Source: JAVBLV01 sp031553195
GTDB taxonomy: Bacteria > Bacteroidota > Bacteroidia > Bacteroidales > P3
Length of the DNA stretch: 10,380 nt
NCBI GenBank assembly: GCA_031553195.1
Contig: JAVBLV010000066.1
Location: 1-10,380 of the forward strand
Direction: 5' to 3'
Notes under the pieces: generated by a model
Database searches by the model: none
Seen by the model: the letters and a program-made list of their open reading frames with translations, nothing else
What the model was told of the DNA's origin: nothing
Position numbers and translations under genes: made by a program
Shown here: one piece after another, positions 1 through 6,890 of the stretch
Numbering within the stretch: position 1 is the stretch's first letter
How the letters are laid out: each line of letters begins with the position of its first letter

Positions 1-128
1 ATTTTGTTTTTTCATTATAACCAATTAAAAATCAGTTATAAAGATACGGATTTTCAAGGTCTTTTCCAAATATAAACACATATATTTTACTGATTATCAG
101 AAAAATATATCGACAATGATAATTTTTG

Positions 129-467
129 TCATGTACTAAAACTATTTATAATAAAATCATCCAAACTATCTTCGTCAAGATTAAAATTTTTGCGTAAGCG
201 GAAACGGCTTTGCCAGATCGATTCGGTTACAACATTCAAAATCTGAGCAATTTCTTTTGTTGAAAGCCCAATGTGGATATAAGGGCGCAAACGTGATTCA
301 CTTTCCGTTATCTTGGGATATCGCAGTTTAATATGATTAAAAAAATCGGGATGAACTTTGTCGAAATGAAGCATAAAATTCCCCCAATCGTTATCTATGT
401 GAGACGTACTCTTGATGATTTGATTAATTTCTCTAATACTTTTCCCCAGTATTTTGGGTTGCTTCAT
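129..467 (-). CDS. Short LuxR-type helix-turn-helix protein, probable remnant of a larger regulator
   Basis: The 112-residue product matches the C-terminal output part of the large Bacteroidota regulators that end in a LuxR/GerE-like HTH. A W..F...F...HPDFF..IK..YP.IT..E.RL segment (about residues 28-61) leads into the HTH GLSTKEIAQILNVVTESIWQSR (about 67-88) and RLRKNFNL. Such regulators normally carry TPR or beta-propeller sensor domains, a membrane helix and a coiled coil before this part; all are absent here. The frame stays open for 12 codons upstream of the chosen ATG, up to a TAA at 504-506, and reads KNNILQEIFAL, which resembles the end of the family's coiled coil. I therefore infer a truncated gene rather than a natural small protein. 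The ATG at 467 is the only one in the open stretch and has no Shine-Dalgarno site. A free DNA-binding domain could still be made. The HTH call is firm; function is unknown. Confidence 0.6.
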   Translation of the reverse strand: MKQPKILGKSIREINQIIKSTSHIDNDWGNFMLHFDKVHPDFFNHIKLRYPKITESESRLRPYIHIGLSTKEIAQILNVVTESIWQSRFRLRKNFNLDEDSLDDFIINSFST

Positions 468-607
468 TAATGCGAATATTTCCTGCAGAATATTATTTTT
501 TATTTAAAAGATGCAATAAATAAAAAGTCAATTCGCGTGTTTGGCGTAAAAGATATGGAATCCTGTTTTTCCAATTATTTATTCGATGTAAACGCTACTG
601 AATAAGG

Positions 608-615
608 CAAATATA
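608..615 (-). promoter_or_regulatory. Possible -7 box (TATATTTG) facing the LuxR remnant
   Basis: On the minus strand this reads TATATTTG, an exact match to the Bacteroidota -7 consensus TAnnTTTG. I see no TTG at the usual 17-23 bp upstream, so the match is partial. It lies about 140 bp ahead of the LuxR-like reading frame, which would leave an unusually long leader with no other ATG, as expected if the 5' part of the original gene was deleted. Confidence 0.3.
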
Positions 616-714
616 AAAATAGTTTGAGAGTGAAGACGGAGGAAGGAACATAGATCTATCGATCCTCACAATTAATTCATTATAAGCGGGAAACTATTTT
701 TTCTTCAAAATTTG

Positions 715-722
715 TATCTTTG
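715..722 (+). promoter_or_regulatory. Probable -7 box (TATCTTTG) of the S46 peptidase gene
   Basis: TATCTTTG matches the Bacteroidota -7 consensus TAnnTTTG exactly and lies 43 bp before the ATG of the peptidase, giving a 5' leader of roughly 35-40 nt. No clear TTG -33 element is visible at 17-23 bp. The start codon has no Shine-Dalgarno sequence, which is usual in this phylum. Confidence 0.5.
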
Positions 723-765
723 CCTGGTAAAATATAAAACGTTTAATCTTACATAATATTGAGAT

Positions 766-2925
766 ATGAAAAAGTTGAAGTACCTTTTGTTGTTTTTAGT
801 CATATTCGGATTTAAGAATATAAATGCAAACAACGTTCCGGACGAGGGCATGTGGTTGCCTATGTTCTTTAAAGATTTGAATTACGCCGACATGAAGAAA
901 ATGGGACTCCGGTTAACAGCGGAACAACTGTATGATATTAATCATTCCAGTTTGAAAGATGCGATCGTTAATTTCGGAGGATTTTGTACCGGCGAAATCG
1001 TTTCGAACGAAGGTTTAGTATTTACCAATCACCATTGCGGCTATTCTTCTATTCAGGAACACAGCACAATTGAACATGATTATTTAGCCAATGGGTTTTG
1101 GGCATATAGCAAAGAGGAGGAACTCCCTTGCCCCAATCTTACAGTTTCATTCTTGATACGAATGGAAGACGTAACCAAAATTGTGCTGGAAGGAATTTCC
1201 TCGCAAACCAGCGAACAAGAACGTTCAAAGGCTATTAGAGAAGCGATTGAGAAATTGAAAAAAGAAAATTCCGAAAAAGGGAGATATACGGTTGAAGTAA
1301 AAAGTTTTTTTGAAGGAAATGAATATTACCTGTTCGTTTCCGAAGTATATAAAGATGTCCGTTTGGCGGGCGCGCCGCCTTCTTCTATCGGCAAATTCGG
1401 CGGAGACACCGACAACTGGATGTGGCCGCGCCACACAGGCGATTTTTCTATTTTCAGAATTTATATGTCGCCCGACGGAAAACCTGCAAAATATTCTAAA
1501 GAAAACGTTCCTTTCAAACCTAAACATTTCCTGCCTGTGTCTTTAAAAGGCGTCAAGAAAAACGATTTTGCCATGATATGGGGATATCCGGGCTCCACGG
1601 AACGCTACATGACTTCATTCGAAATCAATAAAACTTTAACCGTTGAAAACCCTGCCATTATCGAAAGCGGAGAAAATTTGCTTCCCGTAATGAAAAAATA
1701 CATGGACGCCGATCCGAAAATCAATATCATGTATGCAACCAACTATGCGCAATTGATGAATCTATGGAAAAATAAAATAGGCGAAACCCGCGGATTAAAA
1801 CGCCTGAATGTCGCCGACCAGAAAAAAGAAATAGAATACCAATTCGGCGCATGGGTATATAAAGACGATGCCCGTAAAGAAAAATACGGAACGGTTTTGC
1901 AATCATTAGATTCTGCTACTCAAAGCCTTATCAACCAAAAGTCGGACAGGATTACCTGGCTTTTTCAAATGAGTTTTGCCGCCTGTAATACATTAGGCTA
2001 TGTTTTGGGCGAGAATTTTAAGATGGCGGGATTGTTCTCAGGGGAAAAAGATCCGGAATCTCGATTGATGGCCCCATTTTTGGAGGAAACCAAAAAACAT
2101 TTTGCAGAAACTGACGTTGTTACCGAAAAAGCTATTTTTAAAGCAATGATCGAAATGTTTGCAAAAGAACCGGTAGAATTTCAACCGGCTTTCATGCAAA
2201 AAATACAAAAAGATTATAAAGGGAATATTGATAAATTCGTCGATGAAGCTTTTACAAAATCCATTTTTGCAAGCCTGAAAAATTTCGAGAATTTTGCAAA
2301 AAAGCCTAAAAAGAAGAATTTTGATAACGATCTCTTAAAGGAAGTCAGCATGGATATCTATAACCTGTTTTTAAAATCAAGCAATTCATCTAAAAAAGCT
2401 TCTTCCGATCTTAAAATAGCCCGCCGTTCATTCGTGGAAGGCATCCGAGAAATGAATCCGAAATGGGTTCGTTATCCGGATGCGAATTTTACGCTTCGCA
2501 TGACATATGGAAAAATTCTGGATTACTATCCGGCCGACGGCGTGCATTATAACTACCTTACTACCCTGAAGGGAGTTATGGAAAAAGAAGATCCGAAAAA
2601 TGAAGAATTTATAGTCCCCGCCAAGTTAAAACAACTATTCGAAACCAAAAATTACGGACGGTATGCCGAAAATGGCGAGATTGTTACTTGTTTTTTAACC
2701 AATAACGATATTACCGGGGGGAACTCTGGAAGCCCTTGTATTAATGGCGACGGACATTTGATTGGGATTGCCTTTGATGGAAACTGGGAAGCCATGAGCG
2801 GAGATATCGCTTTTGAACCCGAATTGCAACGGACTATCAATGTTGATATCCGCTATGTGTTATTCGTTATTGATAAAATGGCCAATGCGCAGAATTTGAT
2901 CAAAGAACTTCAAATTGTCGAATAG
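766..2925 (+). CDS. dpp7: S46 family serine dipeptidyl-peptidase, DPP7-like
   Basis: The 719-residue product has the usual length of the S46 family, exported serine exopeptidases that remove dipeptides from the N-terminus of oligopeptides in the periplasm and so feed amino-acid metabolism in asaccharolytic or proteolytic Bacteroidota. Residues 1-21 form a signal peptide (basic MKKLK, hydrophobic core, likely cut after INA). The chymotrypsin-like triad is visible: His90 in TNHHCGY, Asp226 in PRHTGDFSIFRIY and Ser654 in TGGNSGSP. The family block GGDTDNWMWPRH spans 212-223, and the helical insert that caps the active site lies between about 300 and 560. Position Ser+18 (residue 672, in FDGNWEAMSGD) is Gly. 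In characterised Porphyromonas enzymes this S1 position is Gly in DPP7 (hydrophobic P1) and Arg in DPP11 (Asp/Glu P1), so I infer DPP7-type specificity. There is no C-terminal sorting domain. The gene appears monocistronic. Confidence 0.93.
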   Translation: MKKLKYLLLFLVIFGFKNINANNVPDEGMWLPMFFKDLNYADMKKMGLRLTAEQLYDINHSSLKDAIVNFGGFCTGEIVSNEGLVFTNHHCGYSSIQEHSTIEHDYLANGFWAYSKEEELPCPNLTVSFLIRMEDVTKIVLEGISSQTSEQERSKAIREAIEKLKKENSEKGRYTVEVKSFFEGNEYYLFVSEVYKDVRLAGAPPSSIGKFGGDTDNWMWPRHTGDFSIFRIYMSPDGKPAKYSKENVPFKPKHFLPVSLKGVKKNDFAMIWGYPGSTERYMTSFEINKTLTVENPAIIESGENLLPVMKKYMDADPKINIMYATNYAQLMNLWKNKIGETRGLKRLNVADQKKEIEYQFGAWVYKDDARKEKYGTVLQSLDSATQSLINQKSDRITWLFQMSFAACNTLGYVLGENFKMAGLFSGEKDPESRLMAPFLEETKKHFAETDVVTEKAIFKAMIEMFAKEPVEFQPAFMQKIQKDYKGNIDKFVDEAFTKSIFASLKNFENFAKKPKKKNFDNDLLKEVSMDIYNLFLKSSNSSKKASSDLKIARRSFVEGIREMNPKWVRYPDANFTLRMTYGKILDYYPADGVHYNYLTTLKGVMEKEDPKNEEFIVPAKLKQLFETKNYGRYAENGEIVTCFLTNNDITGGNSGSPCINGDGHLIGIAFDGNWEAMSGDIAFEPELQRTINVDIRYVLFVIDKMANAQNLIKELQIVE

Positions 2926-3016
2926 TCTTACGGGATTTGACGGATTTTTAGACAGATTCTACTTATAGTTAATGGGCAGTTAAAAACGGAAAACGAATTT
3001 AACTAATTAAATATCA

Positions 3017-3037
3017 GATTTTAAAATTTTTAAAATC
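3017..3037. repeat. Perfect 21-bp AT-rich dyad between the peptidase and DUF4833 genes
   Basis: GATTTTAAAA and TTTTAAAATC are exact reverse complements around a single central T. As RNA this could fold as a 9-bp AU-rich hairpin with a 3-nt loop; as DNA it could be an operator. It lies 91 bp after the peptidase stop codon and 61 bp before the likely DUF4833 start. It has no GC clamp, so it is not a typical rho-independent terminator. Its role is unknown. Confidence 0.35.
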
Positions 3038-3084
3038 CGAGAGATTTGACATGATTCCGTTCATCTATTTGCTTCGAGAATTTA

Positions 3085-3092
3085 TAAATTTG
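3085..3092 (+). promoter_or_regulatory. Possible -7 box (TAAATTTG) just before the DUF4833 gene
   Basis: TAAATTTG matches TAnnTTTG and ends only 6 bp before the ATG at 3099. If used, transcription would begin at or very near that ATG and give an almost leaderless mRNA. There is no TTG at 17-23 bp upstream (the nearest is 13 bp away), so this may be a chance match in AT-rich DNA. Confidence 0.25.
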
Positions 3093-3098
3093 AGTATT

Positions 3099-3608
3099 AT
3101 GCATCGAGTAAGTTTTATATTACTAATATGTCTATTTTCGTGCTTTTTACGAGCAGAGGACAATAGTACGTATTCGACCCAAAACCGTTTGTTTCATATT
3201 GAACGTAGTAAAAATAAGAATTTGGTTTGCTACGACATCAATGTGAATTCTTCGGGAATTTGGGATGTTTCGAATCCTGTCATCGTATATTGGATTAATA
3301 GAGAAGAACGTCCCGGAGAACGCAACGGATTGAGCGCCATTCAAAAAAAATTGGCTTTTGGATATAAAGTCACATCTCATGATAAAATCTCCGCCACTAT
3401 TGTTATTAATGCATGCAGCAACCGCCCTATTCGCGTTGTCAAGCAAAATAATAAATATTGCTGTCTTGTAAAGATTAATAATCAGGATGCGTATTTGACA
3501 AAAATATTTGTGAAAACAAAATCGCCCGATTCCATATCTGTAGAATATGTAGAGTTGCACGGCAGCAATGCAAAAGGAGGAAATGTGCTGGAACGAATTA
3601 CAAATTAA
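3099..3608 (+). CDS. Exported DUF4833 protein
   Basis: From ATG 3099 the product has 169 residues. It begins with a signal peptide (MHRVSFILLICLFSCFLRA, then EDN), followed by a single domain that I recognise as DUF4833: NRLFHIERSKNKNLVCYDINV near the start, then PVIVYWINREERPGE, GLSAIQKKLAFGYKV, an INNQDAYLTKIFVK strand and a closing SVEYVELHGSN. The domain is common in Bacteroidota and has no established function; the sequence looks like a compact all-beta periplasmic or outer-membrane-associated protein. The frame is open further upstream to an ATG at 3051, but that start puts a second hydrophobic stretch before the signal peptide, so 3099 is preferred. Neither start has a Shine-Dalgarno site. 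The gap from the preceding peptidase gene (173 bp, with a dyad in it) argues for separate transcription. I see no catalytic motif and do not assign a function. Confidence 0.72.
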   Translation: MHRVSFILLICLFSCFLRAEDNSTYSTQNRLFHIERSKNKNLVCYDINVNSSGIWDVSNPVIVYWINREERPGERNGLSAIQKKLAFGYKVTSHDKISATIVINACSNRPIRVVKQNNKYCCLVKINNQDAYLTKIFVKTKSPDSISVEYVELHGSNAKGGNVLERITN

Positions 3609-3740
3609 GCGCTGTTGTTATTTTATCCGGAAATAAAGAAATGATAGATTTGAAAAAGCTTTTAGAATAATCTTTTCGGTTCATTGCGGAGGCGTCGTTA
3701 TTTTGAAAGACTTGTTTCCTGTCATTTCATTGAATAATTG

Positions 3741-3748
3741 TATTTTTG
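3741..3748 (+). promoter_or_regulatory. Probable -7 box (TATTTTTG) of yebC
   Basis: TATTTTTG matches TAnnTTTG and lies 41 bp before the yebC ATG at 3790, giving a leader of about 35 nt. The nearest upstream TTG is 26 bp away, slightly beyond the usual 17-23 bp. The box lies inside the open frame that extends upstream from yebC, which supports starting the protein at 3790 and not further upstream. Confidence 0.45.
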
Positions 3749-3789
3749 CAGACTATATTTTTTATCATAAACAAATTAATTTAAACAAA

Positions 3790-4500
3790 ATGGGAAGAGC
3801 ATTTGAATACCGTAAAGCAAGAAAACTAAAGCGTTGGGGAAACATGGCAAAAGTTTTCACTAAATTAGGAAGAGAAATTGAGATGGCTGTAAAAACCGGA
3901 GGCCCTGATCCTGATACAAACTCCCGCTTACGGTTATTGATCCAGAATGCGCGGTCCGAAAATATGCCTAAGGACAATGTGGAAAGGGCCATTAAACGGG
4001 CGTCGTCAAAAGAAACGAACGACTATAAGGAAATCGTTTACGAGGGATATGCTCCCCATGGCGTGGCTGTGGTAATAGAAACGGCCACAGATAATCCGAC
4101 CCGAACTGTTGCAAACATCCGGAGCTATTTCAATAAATATGGCGGCGCTTTGGGAACTTCGGGAATGTGCGATTTTTTGTTTGAACGTAAATGCAGTTTC
4201 AAGGTAGCTTCCAAACCTGACTTAAGTATAGAAGATTTGGAATTGGACTTGATTGATTATGGAGCGGACGAAATTTTCGTGGATGGAGATGAAATTATGA
4301 TTTATGCCGAATTCGAGAATTTCGGACCCATACAAAAGTATTTAGAAGAGCATGGATTTGAAATAAAGACATTTAATTTCGAAAGAATTCCTAACGACTT
4401 TAAAGTTTTAAGCGAAGAAGAACAAGCGGAGGTAGAAAAGTTATTAAGCCGCATTGAAGACGACGACGATGTTACCAACGTTTTCCATAATATGCAATAA
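3790..4500 (+). CDS. yebC: YebC/PmpR family protein
   Basis: The 236-residue product is a full-length YebC protein. It begins MGRAFEYRKARKLKRWGNMAKVFTKLGREI, the Bacteroidota version of the family's N-terminal basic region, followed by GGPDPDTNSRLR and NMPKDNVERAIKRA (helical domain 1), YEGYAPHGVAVVIETATDNPTRTVANIR (domain 2) and the closing domain with IPNDFKVLSEEE and an acidic tail. YebC proteins were long annotated as DNA-binding transcriptional regulators; some members are reported to bind the ribosome and relieve stalling at proline stretches. Which role this copy has cannot be read from sequence. The ATG at 3790 is chosen because it gives the family's N-terminus and lies downstream of a TAnnTTTG box; a TTG at 3703 would add 29 non-homologous residues. 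The stop codon directly abuts a degenerate CRISPR repeat, so the mRNA may run into CRISPR sequence. Confidence 0.95.
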   Translation: MGRAFEYRKARKLKRWGNMAKVFTKLGREIEMAVKTGGPDPDTNSRLRLLIQNARSENMPKDNVERAIKRASSKETNDYKEIVYEGYAPHGVAVVIETATDNPTRTVANIRSYFNKYGGALGTSGMCDFLFERKCSFKVASKPDLSIEDLELDLIDYGADEIFVDGDEIMIYAEFENFGPIQKYLEEHGFEIKTFNFERIPNDFKVLSEEEQAEVEKLLSRIEDDDDVTNVFHNMQ

Positions 4501-4697
4501 ATTTGTAGGTTATATTTCCTTTGGAGAATCGTGGTAATTTTGAACTTCGGGATAATACCGGATTTGACACAAGCAGTTATGATTTGATTGCGTTCTTTGA
4601 AAAATCGTGGTAATTTTGAACATACATCGCCTGTAAGCTCTATCACATTGTGTTGTGATTTGATTGCGTTTTTTGAAATGTTGAGGTAACTCCCAGA
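4501..4697 (+). CRISPR. Remnant two-spacer CRISPR mini-array downstream of yebC
   Basis: Three copies of the same 46-bp repeat that forms the large array at 8493 can be aligned here, separated by two 30-bp spacers. Repeat A (aligned 4500-4545) is unrecognisable in its 5' third but from its position 20 onward matches with two changes. Spacer A is 4546-4575. Repeat B (4576-4621) is complete with one change (GTTATG for GTTGTG). Spacer B is 4622-4651. Repeat C (4652-4697) matches through position 27 with one change and then decays. Neither spacer occurs in the visible part of the large array, 3.8 kb away. The element starts at the yebC stop codon on the same strand, so yebC read-through could transcribe it. 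No cas genes are adjacent. Confidence 0.85.
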
Positions 4698-4923
4698 CAA
4701 ATCAAAAAATCCGATTTTTCCTTTGCGGAGGAAGATGCAAAAGGAGTTGGGGCGAATTAAAGAAGGGTAGAATTTAGGAGTAATGAAGCCAGTCTTTTCA
4801 AAGGTTAGGGGCGATTTATAGATAATCATAAATCCAATAATAATCGCAGGCAAAATCTCTCGATAAATTATAGGGAAATAAAATGAAAATGTTGTACAGA
4901 ATACTCCCTTTCATTCTCTAACG
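4698..4923. other. Intergenic stretch with no recognisable gene
   Basis: Between the remnant CRISPR array and the trmN6 stop codon I find no supported gene. It holds a 15-bp AT dyad (4705-4719, AAAAATC/GATTTTT around one C), too tight to be a convincing terminator, and a 12-codon ATG frame at 4883-4921 without a start signal. Two rightward and leftward genes converge on this interval, but no classic GC-rich terminator hairpin is visible. Confidence 0.4.
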
Positions 4924-5625
4924 CTATGCGAACAAATAAAAATCGCTAGTCAAAGAGAGATATTCAGAAGTATATTCCCCATCTTTATTTTGAATAAGGA
5001 AAATATCTTTTTCGCATTCCATTTCACGTTTTGAAAATTCCATTAAACATCGTTTAGGCAATTTATTTTCTTTTGTAAAAGTCAGCGACTGTCTCAGGCA
5101 ATATAATCCTTTAAACGAAGCCAAATGTATAAATTGCTCCATTTCCTGAAAGGGAAGAACGCAACAAAACCTCCCATCTAAAGTCAATAAATCGGAAACA
5201 GAAGAAATAAGTTCGTCATAAGAAAGTTCGTCCGTATGTCTGGCCCGTTTTTTCGATGTTTCGACAGATTTCAAGGAATCATTAAAAAAGGGAGGATTAC
5301 TCACAATCAGATCGAATTGTAAGGTTGAATTTCTTTCAAAATCCTGCAAAGAAGAATGTTTTACCAATAGGCGATCTGACCAAGGAGAAATTTGAAAGTT
5401 TTTAAAACATTCCTTTGTTGAGAACTCGTCAATATCGATAGCTGTGATAATTGCTTCAGGAATACGTTGAGCAAGAATTAGAGAAATTACTCCGCAACCG
5501 CAACCGATTTCCAATATGTTCCGGCCTACGGCCGTATTTGTCCAACAAGCCAATAACACGGCATCTGTTCCTACCTTCATGGTAGATTGTTCGTCATAGA
5601 CAGAAAACCGTTTGAATTGAAACAT
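4924..5625 (-). CDS. trmN6: tRNA1(Val) (adenine-37-N6)-methyltransferase
   Basis: The 233-residue product matches TrmN6 (YfiC), a class I S-adenosylmethionine-dependent methyltransferase that makes N6-methyladenosine at position 37 of tRNA1(Val). The N-terminus carries MKVGTDAVLLACW (16-28), typical of this group. SAM motif I is LEIGCGCGVISL (38-49), an acidic motif II lies in AIDIDE (62-67), and motif IV, the target-base pocket, is NPPFF (110-114). The block KKRARHTDELSYDEL (125-139) is also characteristic of TrmN6. Length is normal. The gene lies downstream of the ExbD operon on the same strand but is separated from it by a strong terminator and about 200 bp, so it probably has its own promoter, which I could not identify. 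The ATG at 5625 precedes the family's usual F.FKRF.V start. Confidence 0.9.
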   Translation of the reverse strand: MFQFKRFSVYDEQSTMKVGTDAVLLACWTNTAVGRNILEIGCGCGVISLILAQRIPEAIITAIDIDEFSTKECFKNFQISPWSDRLLVKHSSLQDFERNSTLQFDLIVSNPPFFNDSLKSVETSKKRARHTDELSYDELISSVSDLLTLDGRFCCVLPFQEMEQFIHLASFKGLYCLRQSLTFTKENKLPKRCLMEFSKREMECEKDIFLIQNKDGEYTSEYLSLTSDFYLFA

Positions 5626-5715
5626 TATAATTAAAAATTTTGAATTAGGCGTTTAAGCAATATCGTAGGTATAATTTGTTATGATAATTTTCAATGGTTT
5701 TCATGTGCTTATTTT

Positions 5716-5753
5716 CTAGTCGATGGACTAGTTTGGGCGTGACTTTAAGTCAC
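5716..5753. other. Two tandem short hairpins in the trmN6 / exbD gap
   Basis: CTAGTC-GATG-GACTAG (5716-5731) and GTGACT-TTA-AGTCAC (5739-5753) are perfect 6-bp stems with 4- and 3-nt loops, separated by 7 bp. They lie between the terminator and trmN6 in otherwise AT-rich DNA. They could belong to the trmN6 leader, a small RNA or a remnant structured RNA. No RNA family is recognised. Confidence 0.35.
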
Positions 5754-5780
5754 ACTCTGATTTATTATAATTATGGAAAC

Positions 5781-5808
5781 AAAAAAAGGCGAATACTCGC
5801 CTTTTTTT
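5781..5808. terminator. Bidirectional rho-independent terminator
   Basis: GGCGA (5788-5792), loop ATAC, TCGCC (5797-5801), flanked by seven A on the left and seven T on the right. The stem can extend through the A/T flanks and gives a U-tract on either strand. It lies 20 bp beyond the last ExbD stop codon and most likely ends the exb operon on the minus strand. Confidence 0.88.
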
Positions 5809-5827
5809 GTAGAAATGATATTCAAGA

Positions 5828-6301
5828 TTATTTTTCTCCTCTTCGGGTCGTAGAATAGTTAAGTTTAAAAGCCTGTGCATTACGTAACTCTTGTTTGATA
5901 TCGGTAATGATTCCCATTTTAACTTTCCTGTCGCTTTTGATAGAAGTTGTCAAGAATGGTCTGTCTGCTTCGCTTCTTTGCGATTTTTCAACTTCGACAA
6001 ATTCGCGAATATCAGTTTTTATGTTTGTCGCTAACTGGTCATTTAACTGTACTTGAGGCTCAAGACCATATTTCTTGGAATCAATAGGAGGCCCTACATA
6101 GATAAAACTAACTAATGATTTTTTTTCCAGTTTTTGTACTTCGGTAGCTTGAGGAACCTGGATTTTTACAAACAACGTGCTTTCGCGCATAGTTGTAATA
6201 ACCATGAAGAAAAATAAAAACATGAAAATAATATCGGACATTGAACCAGTGTTAATTCCGGGAACTTCTCCTTTCCCGCTCGATTTTTTGAATCTTGCCA
6301 T
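5828..6301 (-). CDS. exbD: ExbD/TolR family biopolymer transport protein (second copy)
   Basis: The 157-residue product is an ExbD/TolR-type stator protein. A short basic cytoplasmic N-terminus (MARFKKSSGKGEVPGINTGSMS) leads into a single membrane helix SDIIFMFLFFFMVITT (about 22-37). Asp23 sits in the position of the family's conserved proton-carrying aspartate. The rest (from about 40) is a periplasmic domain ending in a strand-helix unit with VKMGIITDIKQELRNAQAFKLNYST. Together with the ExbB-like protein encoded upstream it would form the proton-driven motor that energises TonB- or Tol-type partners. The gene is last in the operon: its ATG starts one base after the stop of the preceding exbD, and a strong Shine-Dalgarno site lies inside that gene's last codons, which suggests coupled translation. 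Two different ExbD proteins side by side are usual in Bacteroidales and may assemble as a heterodimer (inference). Confidence 0.92.
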   Translation of the reverse strand: MARFKKSSGKGEVPGINTGSMSDIIFMFLFFFMVITTMRESTLFVKIQVPQATEVQKLEKKSLVSFIYVGPPIDSKKYGLEPQVQLNDQLATNIKTDIREFVEVEKSQRSEADRPFLTTSIKSDRKVKMGIITDIKQELRNAQAFKLNYSTTRRGEK

Positions 6302-6302
6302 A

Positions 6303-6875
6303 TTAATTTCCTCCTACGTTTTTAGGTTCCGCCTCTGAAATGGCTACCGGAATGGCCTCATCAATGGCTTTACGTTGTGCAGGGGTTAAATCCTCATAAA
6401 TTCTGCCGAATTTTTCTTTAGACAAGTCAGACCTCATTTCATTAACAGCTTTTGTCAATTCATTTTGTACCTGAATATACATGTCGTAGGAAGTTCCTCT
6501 ATCATTTTGTAGAGAAATGACGCCCTTTGAGACCTTATATGTTCCCAGTCCCTGAATTTTCTTTTCTTCTTTTTCAGGAAGATTAGGCAGATCATTCGGA
6601 TTTCCCAAAAATTCTTTTGCGCGGTCTTTCAGATTTTCAATATTTCCATATTCGCTATTGAATAATAACTTATCATCCCTGCGCACTTTTACCTCAAAGA
6701 TATTCCTTCTGTGAATATCCGGCGGTTTAGGTCTATCAGGGGGTAATGGCGGAGGCAAACGTCTTGCTATACCCAAATCTGTGTCGATAGAAGATGTCAA
6801 CAAGAAGAAGGTCAATAACAAGAAGGAAATATCGGCCATTGAACCGCTGTTTATTTCGGGTCTCTTTTTTGCCAT
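6303..6875 (-). CDS. exbD: ExbD/TolR family biopolymer transport protein (first copy, extended)
   Basis: The 190-residue product starts MAKKRPEINSGSMADISFLLLTFFLLTSSID: a short cytoplasmic tail and one membrane helix (about 14-31) with the conserved aspartate at Asp15. After the helix comes a proline-rich linker (RRLPPPLPPDRPKPP, 39-53), typical of one of the two ExbD types in Bacteroidota, and then a periplasmic domain (VKVRRDDKLLFN, ISLQNDRGTSYDMYIQVQNELTKAVNEMR). It is longer than the neighbouring ExbD by 33 residues, mostly from an inserted charged loop around 85-110 and a C-terminal tail. It lies 15 bp after the four-helix membrane protein gene and is followed after one base by the second exbD. 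A GAAAGGAA sequence about 9 bp before the ATG is a plausible ribosome binding site. Role: proton-coupled stator subunit in the inner membrane with the ExbB-like protein. Confidence 0.92.
   Translation of the reverse strand: MAKKRPEINSGSMADISFLLLTFFLLTSSIDTDLGIARRLPPPLPPDRPKPPDIHRRNIFEVKVRRDDKLLFNSEYGNIENLKDRAKEFLGNPNDLPNLPEKEEKKIQGLGTYKVSKGVISLQNDRGTSYDMYIQVQNELTKAVNEMRSDLSKEKFGRIYEDLTPAQRKAIDEAIPVAISEAEPKNVGGN
6310..6315 (-). promoter_or_regulatory. Strong Shine-Dalgarno site for the second exbD
   Basis: On the minus strand AGGAGG lies 8 bp before the ATG of the downstream exbD and is formed by the last sense codons (Val-Gly-Gly-Asn) of the upstream exbD. Shine-Dalgarno sites are rare in this phylum, and most starts in this window lack one. 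Its presence here points to re-initiation or coupling between the two stator genes. Confidence 0.65.
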
Positions 6876-6890
6876 GGTTATATTTCCTTT

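Noticed and set aside
15..41. TTATAAC / GTTATAA inverted repeat at the left edge
   Set aside because: A 7-bp AT-only stem with a 13-nt loop is expected by chance in such AT-rich DNA.
1225..2840. Several open frames of 60-100 codons inside the peptidase gene on both strands
   Set aside because: They are fully contained in a well-supported gene with an intact catalytic triad and have no recognisable domains.
3703..3789. A 29-codon upstream extension of yebC from a TTG
   Set aside because: It adds no family sequence, spans a probable -7 box (3741-3748), and the ATG at 3790 gives the standard Bacteroidota YebC N-terminus.
4652..4697. Possible tracrRNA anti-repeat on the minus strand of the remnant array
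   Set aside because: The degenerate repeat would supply an anti-repeat, but what follows on the minus strand is simply spacer B and another repeat, without the tail hairpins and terminator of a tracrRNA.
4302..4853. 183-codon open frame on the minus strand
   Set aside because: It overlaps the end of yebC antisense and runs through the remnant CRISPR repeats, giving the same KLPRFFKERNQI peptide. It has no family resemblance.
4883..4921. A 12-codon ATG frame (MKMLYRILPFIL) before the trmN6 stop
   Set aside because: Too short, with no ribosome binding site or promoter match and no sign of conservation that can be judged from one sequence.
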